A DNA stretch of 64,000 nucleotides, taken from assembly GCA_024742405.1 (NCBI GenBank), contig JANSYP010000009.1:1-64000 (forward strand), in the 5' to 3' direction. Shown here one piece after another: positions 49,590-58,881 of the stretch. Source of the DNA: Paracoccaceae bacterium. GTDB taxonomy: Bacteria; Pseudomonadota; Alphaproteobacteria; Rhodobacterales; Rhodobacteraceae. The notes under the pieces were generated by a model. That model made no database searches. It worked only from the letters and a program-made list of their open reading frames with translations, and was not told the DNA's origin. The position numbers and the translations under genes were made by a program. Within the stretch, counting starts at the first letter, position 1, and every line of letters starts with the position of its first letter.

Positions 49590-51431
49590 ATGGACGATCA
49601 GAACAAGAACCTCATACTTGCGACGGCCCTGAGCTTTCTGGTCATCCTCGTATGGTTCCTGTTGTTTCCGCCCGAAGAACCCCAGACGCCGGTGGCGACG
49701 GACACCCCGACGACGGCCGCTCCGGCGGACGGCCTGGCCCTGACGCCGCCCGCGGCAACCGACGGGGTCGCCCCTGCACCGCCGACTCTGATCGACCCGG
49801 ACGCGGATCCAAGTGCCGCGCGCGAAACACTTCTCGCCGGCGTCGACCGGCTCGATATCGATACCGAACGCCTCGAAGGGTCCATCTCGCTGATCGGCGG
49901 GCGCATCGACAACCTGTTGCTCAAGGACTACCGCGAGACCCTGGACCCCGACAGCCCGATCGTCACGCTGCTCTCGCCCGTGGGCTCCTCCGCCGCCTAT
50001 TACGCGCTCTACGGCTGGGCCCCTGGCGGCGATCTCGCCTTCGATGCGGTGCCCGGCGCCAACACGCCCTGGGCGCTCGAATCGGGGGCAGCGCTCGATG
50101 TCGGCGCCCCGGTCACCCTTGTCTGGGACAATGGCGACGGCCTGATCTTCCGCCGCACTTTGTCGATCGACGAGAACTACCTCTTCACCGTCACCCAGTC
50201 GGTCGAGAACACAACCGACCGGACCGTGCGCATGGCGCCCTACGGTCTCGTCGCCCGCCACGGCGAACCCGAGACGGTCAATTTCTTCATCCTGCATGAG
50301 GGCGTCGTGCGGATGTCCGACGGCGAGTTGCAGGAGATCGACTACAACTCCATGCCCGACATGGAGTTCGTCGAGCGTGAGGGCGCCCTTGCCGATGTCG
50401 TGCCGGTGGCTGAGAACGGCTGGATCGGCTTTACCGACAAATACTGGATGACCACGCTCATCCCCACGCCCGGCCAGGCCTTCACCTCGGTGGCGAAATA
50501 CGTCCCCGGCGCCGGGATCTACCAGACCGAAGCGCGCATGCCGACCATGACCATTGCGCCGGGCGAGACCGCGGACAATTCCAGCTATCTCTTCGCCGGC
50601 GCCAAGGAATGGGAAGCGATCCGCGACTACCAGCGCGACAAGGGCATCGAACGGTTCATCGACAGCATCGACTGGGGCTGGTTCTTCTTCCTGACCAAGC
50701 CGATCTTCTGGCTGCTGCACGAGATCAACATCCTGATCGGCAACATGGGCTGGTCGATCATCGTGCTGACCCTGATCCTCAAGGCGCTGCTCTTCCCGCT
50801 GGCCTACAAGTCCTACGTCTCCATGGCCAAGATGAAGGAACTCCAGCCGCAGATGGAGAAGCTCAAGGAGAGCGCCGGCGACGACAAGCAGAAGATGCAG
50901 CAGGGCATGATGGAGCTCTACAAGAAGGAAAAGGTGAACCCCGCCGCGGGCTGTCTGCCGATCCTGATGCAGATCCCGATCTTCTTCTCGCTCTACAAGG
51001 TGATCTTCGTAACGATCGAACTGCGCCACGCGCCCTGGCTGGGGCCGTTCCAGGACCTCTCGGCGCCGGACCCGACCTCGATCATGAACCTGTTCGGTCT
51101 ATTGCCGTTCCCCGGACCCGAGGCCGGCACGATCCTCGCCATCATCTTCATCGGCATCCTGCCGCTGCTCCTGGGCATCTCGATGTGGCTCCAGCAAAAG
51201 CTGAACCCGGCGCCGACCGATCCGACCCAGGCGATGATCTTTGCCTACATGCCCTGGGTCTTCATGTTCATGCTCGGCACCTTCGCCAGCGGGCTGATCA
51301 TCTACTGGATCGCCAACAACGTGATCACCTTCGCCCAGCAGTATTTCATCATGCGGCGGAACGGCTACACACCGGATCTCTTCGGCAACATCAAGAGCAG
51401 TTTCAAACGCAAGAAACCCGATGCCGAGTGA
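49590..51431 (+). CDS. yidC: Membrane protein insertase YidC
   Basis: The 613-aa protein has the gram-negative plan: an N-terminal membrane segment (NLILATALSFLVILVWFLLF), an acidic Thr/Pro-rich linker, a large periplasmic beta domain (residues 80-350), and the conserved insertase core (GWFFFLTKPIFWLLHEINIL, GNMGWSIIVLTLILKALLFP, MQIPIFFSLYKVIFV) with further segments and a basic C-terminus (KSSFKRKKPD). It inserts inner-membrane proteins alone or with SecYEG. It overlaps the MOSC gene by 11 bases. Confidence 0.97.
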   Translation: MDDQNKNLILATALSFLVILVWFLLFPPEEPQTPVATDTPTTAAPADGLALTPPAATDGVAPAPPTLIDPDADPSAARETLLAGVDRLDIDTERLEGSISLIGGRIDNLLLKDYRETLDPDSPIVTLLSPVGSSAAYYALYGWAPGGDLAFDAVPGANTPWALESGAALDVGAPVTLVWDNGDGLIFRRTLSIDENYLFTVTQSVENTTDRTVRMAPYGLVARHGEPETVNFFILHEGVVRMSDGELQEIDYNSMPDMEFVEREGALADVVPVAENGWIGFTDKYWMTTLIPTPGQAFTSVAKYVPGAGIYQTEARMPTMTIAPGETADNSSYLFAGAKEWEAIRDYQRDKGIERFIDSIDWGWFFFLTKPIFWLLHEINILIGNMGWSIIVLTLILKALLFPLAYKSYVSMAKMKELQPQMEKLKESAGDDKQKMQQGMMELYKKEKVNPAAGCLPILMQIPIFFSLYKVIFVTIELRHAPWLGPFQDLSAPDPTSIMNLFGLLPFPGPEAGTILAIIFIGILPLLLGISMWLQQKLNPAPTDPTQAMIFAYMPWVFMFMLGTFASGLIIYWIANNVITFAQQYFIMRRNGYTPDLFGNIKSSFKRKKPDAE

Positions 51432-52200
51432 CCCGGACGTAGCCGCGCGGCTGGCCCATATCTGCCGCCACCCGATCAAGGCAATCGGGTGGGAGATGCT
51501 GGACGCGGTCACGCTGAGCCCCGATCGGACCCTGCCCTGGGACCGGCACTGGGCGCTGGCCCATGAAGCCGCGCGCTTCGATGCCGCCGCCCCCGCCTGG
51601 CAGCCGAAGCGCGATTTCGTCCGCGGCGTCGCCGCCCCGCCGCTGATGCCCATCCAGGCCCGCCTCAGCGACGACGGCAGCAGCCTCGAACTCACCCATC
51701 CCGAGCGCCCGGACCTGACGATCGACCCCGACAACCCGGCAGACTCCGCCGTGCTCGTCGACTGGATCGCACCGCTCTGGCCCGACAGCCGTCCGGCACC
51801 GGCCCGGCTCGTCAGCACCGGCACGGACCAGGCGCTCACCGACCAGGAACGCCCGCTGGTCTCGATCCTGAGCCTCGCCTCGCTGCGCGACATGTCCGAC
51901 CGGCTCGGCCAAGCGCTCTCGATCCACCGGCTACGCGGCAATCTCTGGATCGATGACCTGCCGCCCTGGGCGGAGTTCGACTGGGTCGGACAGACCGTCG
52001 CCGTCGGCGCGGCCCGGTTCGAGATCGTCGAGCCGATCGAGCGCTGCCTCGCGATCAATGGCAGCCCGGAAACCGGCACCGCCGATGCGCAGTTCTTCGA
52101 AGGGTTGGACCGGGAATTCGGCCATAGCGATTTCGGCGTCTTTGCCCGCGTAACCCAAGGCGGCACGGTCGCGCTCGGGGATCGCGCAGCGCCGCTTTGA
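51421..52200 (+). CDS. MOSC-domain protein
   Basis: The 259-aa protein begins with the MOSC N-terminal beta-barrel region (ICRHPIKAIGWEMLDAVTLS, PWDRHWALAHEAARF) and ends with the core block VGAARFEIVEPIERCLAING and FGVFARVTQGGTVALGD. The usual catalytic Cys is represented by the Cys in ERCLAI. MOSC proteins act in molybdenum-cofactor sulfur transfer or as reductases. Its ATG lies inside the end of yidC, an arrangement common in Rhodobacteraceae. Confidence 0.85.
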   Translation: MPSDPDVAARLAHICRHPIKAIGWEMLDAVTLSPDRTLPWDRHWALAHEAARFDAAAPAWQPKRDFVRGVAAPPLMPIQARLSDDGSSLELTHPERPDLTIDPDNPADSAVLVDWIAPLWPDSRPAPARLVSTGTDQALTDQERPLVSILSLASLRDMSDRLGQALSIHRLRGNLWIDDLPPWAEFDWVGQTVAVGAARFEIVEPIERCLAINGSPETGTADAQFFEGLDREFGHSDFGVFARVTQGGTVALGDRAAPL

Positions 52201-52213
52201 TGGGCGCGCTCTG

Positions 52214-52852
52214 ATGGGCCCGGACCCGACCGTCCTGCACCCGATCCCGGCGGCGCCCTCGATCGTGTGGCTCGCCCCGCTGGCCGAAGGCCGCGCCCGG
52301 GTCGAGGTCGGCCCCTACAGCTATTATGACGACGCCGACGCACCTGAGCGCTTCTTTGACCGCAACCTGCGCTACCATTTCGATTTCGGCACGTCCTGGC
52401 TTCGGATCGGGCCGTTCTGCGCCTTTGCCTCGGGCGTGCAGATCCTCATGGACGGGGCCAACCACGCCATGGACGGGCTCTCCACCTACCCGTTCGACAT
52501 CTTCCACACCGATTGGAGCCAAGGCTTCAGCTCGCTCGATCCCCACGGCCAGCGCCGGGGCGACACGGTGATCGGGGCCGATGTCTGGATCGGCGCCGAG
52601 GCGATGATCCTGCCCTGTGCCACCATCGGTCCGGGCGCGATCATCGGCGCGGGCTCTGTCGTCAGCGGTGACATCCCGCCTTACGCGATCGCCGCCGGCA
52701 ACCCCGCCCGCGTGGTCCGCGACCGCTTCCCCGAGGACCAGATCGCGCGGCTCATGGCCATCGCCTGGTGGGACTGGCCGGTGGAGAAACTCACCGCCCA
52801 TCTGGGTCTGATCCGCAGCGGCGATCTCGACGGGCTGGAGCAGGTGGCATGA
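52214..52852 (+). CDS. CatB/Vat-type hexapeptide acetyltransferase
   Basis: The 212-aa protein has a left-handed beta-helix: VEVGPYSYYDD, IGPFCAFASGVQILMDGANH (family His), FSSLDPHGQRRG and DTVIGADVWIGAEAMILPCA, TIGPGAIIGAGSVVSGDIPP, AIAAGNPARVVRDRFPEDQI. This is the xenobiotic O-acetyltransferase layout. Despite the family name, chromosomal members in environmental bacteria need not give antibiotic resistance. The stop overlaps the engB start. Confidence 0.85.
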   Translation: MGPDPTVLHPIPAAPSIVWLAPLAEGRARVEVGPYSYYDDADAPERFFDRNLRYHFDFGTSWLRIGPFCAFASGVQILMDGANHAMDGLSTYPFDIFHTDWSQGFSSLDPHGQRRGDTVIGADVWIGAEAMILPCATIGPGAIIGAGSVVSGDIPPYAIAAGNPARVVRDRFPEDQIARLMAIAWWDWPVEKLTAHLGLIRSGDLDGLEQVA

Positions 52853-53496
52853 GCCTGCCTTTCCCCCTTGCCGAGCCTCCCGACGCAGTCGCCCTCGAAC
52901 GGGGCCGCAAGCTCTTCGCCGGCGACACGACCTTTCTCAAGGGCGTCGTCGCGATGGACGGCCTGCCCCCCGCCGACCGGCCCGAGATCTGCTTCGCCGG
53001 ACGCTCCAATGTCGGCAAATCGAGCCTCATCAACGCGCTCACCGGACGCAAGGCGCTGGCCCGGGCCTCCAACACCCCGGGCCGCACGCAAGAGATCAAC
53101 TATTTCATCCGCGGAGAACTCTACCTCGTCGACCTGCCCGGCTACGGCTTCGCCAAGGCCCCGCCTGCCGTGGTGGCGACCTGGCAGGCCCTAATGAAAT
53201 CCTACCTTTCCGGCCGCGCGACCCTCCGCCGGGCCTTCGTGCTGATCGACGCACGCCACGGCATCAAGCCGGTCGATGCCGAAATCCTGACCCTGCTCGA
53301 CCGCGCCGCTGTCCCCTTCCAGGTGGTGCTGACAAAAGCCGACAAGACCGCCGCGAAGGACCGTGAGACCATGCTGGCGGACCTCCGCACCGCGCTCGCC
53401 AAACATCCCGCCGCCTACCCGGAACTGATCCTGACCTCGTCGGAAAAAGGCACCGGCATCGCCACCCTGCGCAGCTCCATCGCCGCGCTCGACTGA
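52849..53496 (+). CDS. engB: Ribosome biogenesis GTPase EngB (YihA/YsxC)
   Basis: The 215-aa protein has the G motifs of this small GTPase: G1 GRSNVGKSS, G2 around NTPGRTQEIN, G3 DLPGYGFAK and G4 TKAD. EngB is needed for large-subunit assembly in many bacteria. ATG 52849 overlaps the preceding stop. It follows the yidC-MOSC genes as in related genomes. Confidence 0.95.
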   Translation: MSLPFPLAEPPDAVALERGRKLFAGDTTFLKGVVAMDGLPPADRPEICFAGRSNVGKSSLINALTGRKALARASNTPGRTQEINYFIRGELYLVDLPGYGFAKAPPAVVATWQALMKSYLSGRATLRRAFVLIDARHGIKPVDAEILTLLDRAAVPFQVVLTKADKTAAKDRETMLADLRTALAKHPAAYPELILTSSEKGTGIATLRSSIAALD

Positions 53497-53528
53497 TCCG
53501 CCACGACGCTACACAGCGCCGGGGCGTC

Positions 53529-53550
53529 CCCCTTCCCTCGCGGGAAGGGG
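53529..53550 (+). terminator. Hairpin after engB, probable terminator
   Basis: CCCCTTCCC and GGGAAGGGG form a perfect 9-bp stem around TCGC, 33 bases past the engB stop. No T tract follows. The remaining 130 bases before the convergent SDR gene hold no gene. Confidence 0.45.
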
Positions 53551-53680
53551 ACAGGGGAAGGGGTCGGGGCGCCAGCGCGCGTCAGCGCACCGCAAGACAC
53601 GCACAAAGCATGAACAAAATTGTACAGAATGTCCGTTTGGACGTTTCGTACAGATCTTGCCGCGGCCTTAACGGCGCCCC

Positions 53681-54421
53681 TCAGACATGCTGGCCGCCAT
53701 TCACCTCGATCTCGGTTCCGGTGACGTAGGAGGACGCGTCCGAGCAGAGGAAATAGATCACATCGGCCACTTCCGAGGGCTGGCCCAGCCGCTCCAGCGG
53801 CAGGGTCTCGACGATCTTGTCGGTGCCCGGGCTCAGGATCGAGGTCTCGACCTCGCCCGGCGCGATCGCGTTGACCCGCACACCCAAAGGCCCGAAATCA
53901 TGGGCCATTTCGCGCGTCAATGCCGCAAGCGCCGCCTTTGATGTGGCATAGGCCGCGCCTGCGAACGGGTGCACCCGGCTGCCCGCGATCGAAGTCACGT
54001 TGACCACCGAACCCTTCGCCGCGACCAGCTCATCCTTCAGGCCCCGCGCCAGAACGACGGAGGCGAAGAAGTTGACATGAAACACTTTTCCCCAGACCCG
54101 CAGGTCCGTGTCGAGCGTGTTCAGCCGCTCCCCCTCATGGCCCTTGGGCGACACCCCAGCATTGTTGACCAGCGCATCGAGCCGCCCGTCCAGCTTTTCG
54201 CGGATCACCTCGATCGCGGCGATCGTGGTCTTCGGATCGGACAGATCGATCTGGATATGGTTGTCCTCCCCCCCCGGCCAGGGACAGCGGTCATCGAAGG
54301 GTTGGCGCGAGCAGGTCAGCACCCGCCAGCCTGCGCCGGAGAACCGCTTGACCGTGGCATGCCCGATCCCCCGGCTCGCTCCGGTCAGAACGATCGTCTT
54401 CTGTCCGTCCGTCGGTGCCAT
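53681..54421 (-). CDS. Short-chain dehydrogenase/reductase
   Basis: The 246-aa protein has the classical SDR features: cofactor loop [21 protein letters not shown], catalytic Ser in VNVTSIAGS, Tyr-x-x-x-Lys in YATSKAALA, and the FabG-like end ([29 protein letters not shown]). The substrate is unknown. The frame allows starts at 54430 or farther upstream; 54421 is preferred because GGAG lies about nine bases ahead. It is convergent with engB. Confidence 0.85.
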   Translation of the reverse strand: MAPTDGQKTIVLTGASRGIGHATVKRFSGAGWRVLTCSRQPFDDRCPWPGGEDNHIQIDLSDPKTTIAAIEVIREKLDGRLDALVNNAGVSPKGHEGERLNTLDTDLRVWGKVFHVNFFASVVLARGLKDELVAAKGSVVNVTSIAGSRVHPFAGAAYATSKAALAALTREMAHDFGPLGVRVNAIAPGEVETSILSPGTDKIVETLPLERLGQPSEVADVIYFLCSDASSYVTGTEIEVNGGQHV

Positions 54422-54538
54422 GGCACGCATCTCCCAGGGTTGCTGGGAGGACCCTAGCAGCGCGCAGCCATCAGGCAAGGCGGGCCTTGGCACGGGACGC
54501 CCAACCGCTTAGGACGCGCTGACCCGAAGGTGACTGCA

Positions 54539-55402
54539 ATGAGACGCCAGACCATGAATCGCGACTGGATCGCCACCGCCCGGACCCTGTCCGAGGCGCT
54601 CCCCTATCTGCAGCGCTACGAGGGCGCCACCGTGGTCATCAAGCTGGGCGGCCACGCGATGGGCAGCGCGGACGCGATGGACAGCTTCGCCCGGGATATC
54701 GTGCTGATGCGCCATGTCGGCGTGAACCCGGTCATCGTCCATGGCGGCGGCCCGATGATCAACGAAATGCTGGGGCGTCTCGGCGTCAAGTCCGACTTCG
54801 TCGGAGGTAAACGCGTGACCGATGCCGCAACGGTGGAAGTGGTTGAAATGGTGCTGTCGGGCGTCGTCAACAAGCGCGTGACGGCCGCGATCAACCGCCA
54901 GGGCGGGCGCGCGGTGGGCCTGTCGGGCAAGGATGCCGATCTGATGCACTGCCGTCAGACCGATCCCTCCCTCGGCTTCGTCGGCACACCGGAACGCATG
55001 AACACGGATGTGCTGCGCACGCTCTTTGCCGCCGAAATGATCCCGGTGATCGCGCCCCTCGGGGCGGGCGAAGACGGTCAGACCTACAACATCAATGGCG
55101 ACACGGCCGCCGGCGCCATCGCCGGCGCGCTCAAGGCCCGCCGGTTGTTGCTTCTGACGGATGTGGATGGCGTCAGGGATGCCGCCGGCGAGGTGGTAAC
55201 CGAACTGACCTCCGGCCGGATCCGCGCCATGACGGCGGAAGGCACCATTGCCGGGGGCATGATCCCCAAGACGGAAACCGCGCTTGCGGCCCTGCGCGAA
55301 GGCGTGCGCGCGGTCGTGATCCTCGATGGCCGCGCGCCCAACGCGTGCCTGTTGGAGCTTTTCACCGACCACGGCGCGGGATCGATCATTCGCAGCGCGT
55401 GA
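54539..55402 (+). CDS. argB: Acetylglutamate kinase
   Basis: ArgB phosphorylates N-acetylglutamate, the second step of arginine synthesis. The 287-aa protein has the amino-acid kinase fold: [72 protein letters not shown] and [17 protein letters not shown] 54539 follows AAGGTG at suitable distance; ATG 54554 is the alternative. It diverges from the SDR gene. Confidence 0.95.
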   Translation: MRRQTMNRDWIATARTLSEALPYLQRYEGATVVIKLGGHAMGSADAMDSFARDIVLMRHVGVNPVIVHGGGPMINEMLGRLGVKSDFVGGKRVTDAATVEVVEMVLSGVVNKRVTAAINRQGGRAVGLSGKDADLMHCRQTDPSLGFVGTPERMNTDVLRTLFAAEMIPVIAPLGAGEDGQTYNINGDTAAGAIAGALKARRLLLLTDVDGVRDAAGEVVTELTSGRIRAMTAEGTIAGGMIPKTETALAALREGVRAVVILDGRAPNACLLELFTDHGAGSIIRSA

Positions 55403-55708
55403 TACCGGCCTAAAGGGCCGCGCCGCGTGGCACCACAGACAATCGAAGATGTGGCGATGCGGCGACGCCCGCCTGTTTCGAGCCGGACCGGGTTGAACGC
55501 TTTCCGAACAAGGCCTACCTTTGGGCCATCGGAAACGGAGCTTTTATGTCCCGGTAAGGTGGGGAGGCAGCGTGCCTCCCGATGCAAATTCAACCCCTGA
55601 AACGCGCGCCAAACCCGTTTGGCGGCTCTGTTGAATTGCGATCTCAGACATCACTGACCCTTTGAGCCCGAGCTCTGCTCGTGGCTGAGACATGAGAGTT
55701 TCCCCACA
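55403..55708. other. Intergenic region with a small palindrome
   Basis: GGGAGGCA-GCG-TGCCTCCC (55562-55580) is a perfect 8-bp stem-loop, possibly the argB or a divergent terminator. A 49-codon minus-strand frame (55544-55693) with a weak GGGGAAA site exists but has no family and I do not call it a gene. Confidence 0.4.
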
Positions 55709-56806
55709 ATGACACGGGACTATTCCGAATTCCTTCCGCCCAGCACGATGGGCAAAAAACCGCAGCGTCCATCGCCGCTGGAAACACTGGGCTGGCAGCC
55801 CTTTTTCGCACAACAGACGAGCCTTGAGGAGCTGGCAGCGACGCCTCCCGCCCGCGTGGTCGAAGTGCATCGCAATGCGCTCCATGTAATCGGCGACGGC
55901 ATCGACGAGACCCTCCCGCCCCGACCGGACGCGACGGTTGGCGACTGGGTGCTGCTGGAGCGCGCGCATCCAAACGCAAGCCGGGTTCTTGAGCGCAAGA
56001 GCCTCCTCAAACGCCGCGCACCGGGAACGGATCGACAGGTTCAGCTGATCGCGGCGAATATCGACACGGCCTTCATCGTGTCGTCCTGCAATCAGGATTT
56101 CAATCTTGCTCGTCTGGAGCGCTACGTCGCTCTGGCGTTCGACGCGGAGATCACGCCGGTGATCGTTCTGACAAAGGCCGACCTGGCCGTGGCGCCTCAG
56201 GGCTATGTCGATGCGGCGCGCGCGATTTCGGACTGGGTCGATGTCGTTTTGCTCGATGCGCGCGGAGACCAGCCCCGGAACAAGCTGGTGGACTGGTGCA
56301 AACCAGGCAAGACCGTTGCCTTTCTGGGATCCTCCGGGGTGGGGAAATCGACACTGACCAACGCCCTGGCCGAAACACATGCCATCGCGACGCAAGCCAT
56401 CCGCGAGGACGATGCCAAGGGCCGCCACACGACGACGCGGCGGGAGTTGCACCTTGTTCCCGGAGGGTGCCTCGTCCTCGACACACCCGGGATGCGGGAG
56501 CTGCAGCTCACCGATGCGGCGTCAGGCATCGACGACGTCTTCACGGATCTTGCCGACCTCGCGACCCGGTGCCGGTTCAGCAATTGCCGGCACAGGACGG
56601 AACCCGGATGCGCTGTCCTCGGGGCGGTCGAAAACGGCGAGGTCGACGTGGCGCGGCTTTCCCGGTGGCGCAAACTCGTGGCGGAGGAGGCTTTCAACTC
56701 GGCCAGCCTGGCGGAGCGCAAGACAAAGGACAAGGCGTTCGGCAAAATGGTGCGCGAGGTCAAAAGACACTCCAAGCGAAAGGACTGGTCCCGGGATCAG
56801 GGATGA
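55709..56806 (+). CDS. rsgA: Small ribosomal subunit biogenesis GTPase RsgA
   Basis: The 365-aa protein has an OB-fold N-terminus (ARVVEVHRNALHVIGDG), then a circularly permuted GTPase: G4 VLTKADLAV, G1 GSSGVGKSTLTNAL, G3 LDTPGMREL, and a zinc site CRFSNCRHRTEPGC. RsgA checks late 30S maturation. The C-terminal helix is lysine-rich (KTKDKAFGKMVREVKRHSKR). The gene stands alone. Confidence 0.95.
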   Translation: MTRDYSEFLPPSTMGKKPQRPSPLETLGWQPFFAQQTSLEELAATPPARVVEVHRNALHVIGDGIDETLPPRPDATVGDWVLLERAHPNASRVLERKSLLKRRAPGTDRQVQLIAANIDTAFIVSSCNQDFNLARLERYVALAFDAEITPVIVLTKADLAVAPQGYVDAARAISDWVDVVLLDARGDQPRNKLVDWCKPGKTVAFLGSSGVGKSTLTNALAETHAIATQAIREDDAKGRHTTTRRELHLVPGGCLVLDTPGMRELQLTDAASGIDDVFTDLADLATRCRFSNCRHRTEPGCAVLGAVENGEVDVARLSRWRKLVAEEAFNSASLAERKTKDKAFGKMVREVKRHSKRKDWSRDQG

Positions 56807-57005
56807 CGTTCCGACGCCGTGGCGTTCGGGAGCCCAATCTGCCGGCCGCGCCCTTCGCGCTGCGTTGCCGGTGGTCAGCCCGGCGGAACGCATTATAGTC
56901 CGTCTTCAATCCAGGGGCCTTGCGATCGGGCGCCGCGCACCAGACCCGCGCGCTGCCCGACGCCCCCCGGAAGAAAAGACGTGCGGTCTGGCGGGGAGGC
57001 TACCA

Positions 57006-57323
57006 ATGAAATCATCGATGCTTGTCATCATCGGCGCGGCACTGGCACTGAGCGCGGCGCAAGCGCACGGCGCGGAACCGGCGGACGGAGAGGAAATCTA
57101 CGCATCCGTCTGCAGGAACTGCCACGGACCGACAGGTAAAGGCATGGCGAGCTTCCCGTCCCTTTCGGGGAATGACGCGGACTATATCGGAACCCGTCTC
57201 ACACAGTATCGGGCCGGGGAAACGGTGGGTCCCAACACGCCGCTGATGTCGCCCATGGCAGTCGATCTGTCCGACGAGGATATCGCAAATCTGGCCGCCT
57301 ACATCTCGACGGAATTCCAGTAA
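57006..57323 (+). CDS. Small exported c-type cytochrome
   Basis: A signal peptide (LVIIGAALALSAAQAHGA) leads to a 105-aa class I cytochrome with one haem site Cys-Arg-Asn-Cys-His and a distal Met in the MSPMAVDLSDEDIANLAAYI end. GGGAGG precedes ATG 57006. It lies 194 bases upstream of a quinoprotein dehydrogenase gene on the same strand and is its probable electron acceptor in the periplasm. Confidence 0.9.
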   Translation: MKSSMLVIIGAALALSAAQAHGAEPADGEEIYASVCRNCHGPTGKGMASFPSLSGNDADYIGTRLTQYRAGETVGPNTPLMSPMAVDLSDEDIANLAAYISTEFQ

Positions 57324-57517
57324 CACGAAAATGGCGCCCGCTGGGGTCCCGGCAAACGGGCCGCGCGCCCGCGCGACATCGCAATTGGAAAGAAACCGGG
57401 AAAGGATGACGCCGCTAGATCGTGATTTACATACACAGCGGAGACAGTAGTCTCGCACTACAACAAATGCGCCCGGTCAACGGGCCAGCAAAAACAATGT
57501 TCTAAGGGAGGAACACC

Positions 57518-58795
57518 ATGTCTCAACATGTATCTGTACTGTCTGCCTGTGCGCTCGTCGCATCAGCCGTGACCTTTGGGATGACGTCCGCGGCGCACGC
57601 CGCCAACACGACCAGCCTGACCCATACAGCGGTTCTGTCGGGCCTCGACAACCCCTGGGACATGGCGTTCCTGCCCGACGGCACGATGTTCTACACCGAG
57701 AAGTGCCGCGGTCTGTCGGTGCGCATGCCCGACGGCACGGTTCACGCCCTGCTCGGCATGAAAGGCACCGACGACGATTTCGCCAGCACCGCCGAGGATC
57801 TGTTCTGCGAAGGCCAAGCGGGCATGATGGGCGTCGCCGTGGATCCGGATTTCGAGCAGAATCGGCAGATCTTCGTCTACTCGACCTCGGACATGACCGC
57901 GCCCGGCACGAACCGTCTGATGCGCATGACCGTGGGTGATGACTTTACCAGCGTCGCGGACCGTACCGATATCGTCGATGACGTACAGTACAAGCCCAAG
58001 GCCACCGACCATCCCTTCGGCGGTCCCGGTGCCCACAATGGCGGGCGCGTTCGGTTTGGCCCGGACGGCTATATCTACCTGACCACCGGCGACACCCATA
58101 ACGGCGAGGTGCCGCAATCGCCGACGCTGATCGGCAGCAAGGTGCTGCGCATCGACCGCGACGGCAACGCGGCGGCCGAGAACACGCCGCCGGAGGGGTT
58201 CGATCCGCGGACCTACACCTATGGCCACCGCAATGTGCAGGGCATCGCCTTCCACCCGACGACGAACACACCGATCGTCGCCGAACACGGACCCTGGCAT
58301 TCCGATGAGATCACGGTGCTGGTCAATGGCGGCAATGCCGGGTGGGACCCGCGTCCGAACATGGCAGGCCGCGGCGATTGTCCCGACAATTACTGCGGCT
58401 ACATGCCGAACCAGATGGAGGGGATGAACCGCTTCGAACGCGCGGCCTTCATGCCGATGACGGATTTCGACACCTATCCCGACGCGATGCCTCCGCTCTG
58501 GGACAACAACGGCTGGTCCCAGGGCACCTCCTCGGCGGCGTTCCTGACCGGCGAGGCCTGGGGCGACTGGGAGAACGCCATGGTCGTGGGGATCATGGGG
58601 ATCGGGTTCGGCGGCACGCCGATCGGTCAGCGGATCGACGTGATCCAACTGTCCGAGGACGGCACCGAGCTCGTCGACGTGACCGAGATGACCCTGCCCA
58701 TGGAAGCCGGGCGCTTCCGCTCGCTGGTTCTGGGACCGGACGGCGCGCTTTATGCCTCCGTGGACGAAGGTGAGATCCACAAGCTCGCGCCGTAG
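57518..58795 (+). CDS. PQQ-dependent sugar (glucose/sorbosone-type) dehydrogenase, exported
   Basis: The 425-aa precursor has a signal peptide (VASAVTFGMTSAAHA) and the six-bladed propeller motifs of the soluble quinoprotein sugar dehydrogenases: LDNPWDMAFLPDGTMFYTEK, GMMGVAVDPDFEQNRQIFVY, GPGAHNGGRVRFGPDGYIYL (catalytic-type His), YTYGHRNVQGIAFHP, VAEHGPWHSDEI. It would oxidise a sugar or polyol with PQQ in the periplasm and pass electrons to the adjacent cytochrome c. AGGGAGG precedes ATG 57518, and a terminator follows. Confidence 0.9.
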   Translation: MSQHVSVLSACALVASAVTFGMTSAAHAANTTSLTHTAVLSGLDNPWDMAFLPDGTMFYTEKCRGLSVRMPDGTVHALLGMKGTDDDFASTAEDLFCEGQAGMMGVAVDPDFEQNRQIFVYSTSDMTAPGTNRLMRMTVGDDFTSVADRTDIVDDVQYKPKATDHPFGGPGAHNGGRVRFGPDGYIYLTTGDTHNGEVPQSPTLIGSKVLRIDRDGNAAAENTPPEGFDPRTYTYGHRNVQGIAFHPTTNTPIVAEHGPWHSDEITVLVNGGNAGWDPRPNMAGRGDCPDNYCGYMPNQMEGMNRFERAAFMPMTDFDTYPDAMPPLWDNNGWSQGTSSAAFLTGEAWGDWENAMVVGIMGIGFGGTPIGQRIDVIQLSEDGTELVDVTEMTLPMEAGRFRSLVLGPDGALYASVDEGEIHKLAP

Positions 58796-58808
58796 AACTG
58801 AGCCAATA

Positions 58809-58840
58809 AGGCTGCGCCGCCTCAGGGTGGCGCAGCCTTT
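58809..58840 (+). terminator. Factor-independent terminator
   Basis: AGGCTGCGCC and GGCGCAGCCT form a perfect 10-bp GC-rich stem followed by TTT, 13 bases past the dehydrogenase stop. It can also serve the convergent acyl-CoA synthetase gene. Confidence 0.75.
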
Positions 58841-58881
58841 ACACGCGTTGTTTCCCCGTTCTTCCTCTTAAGCCTTGCGCC

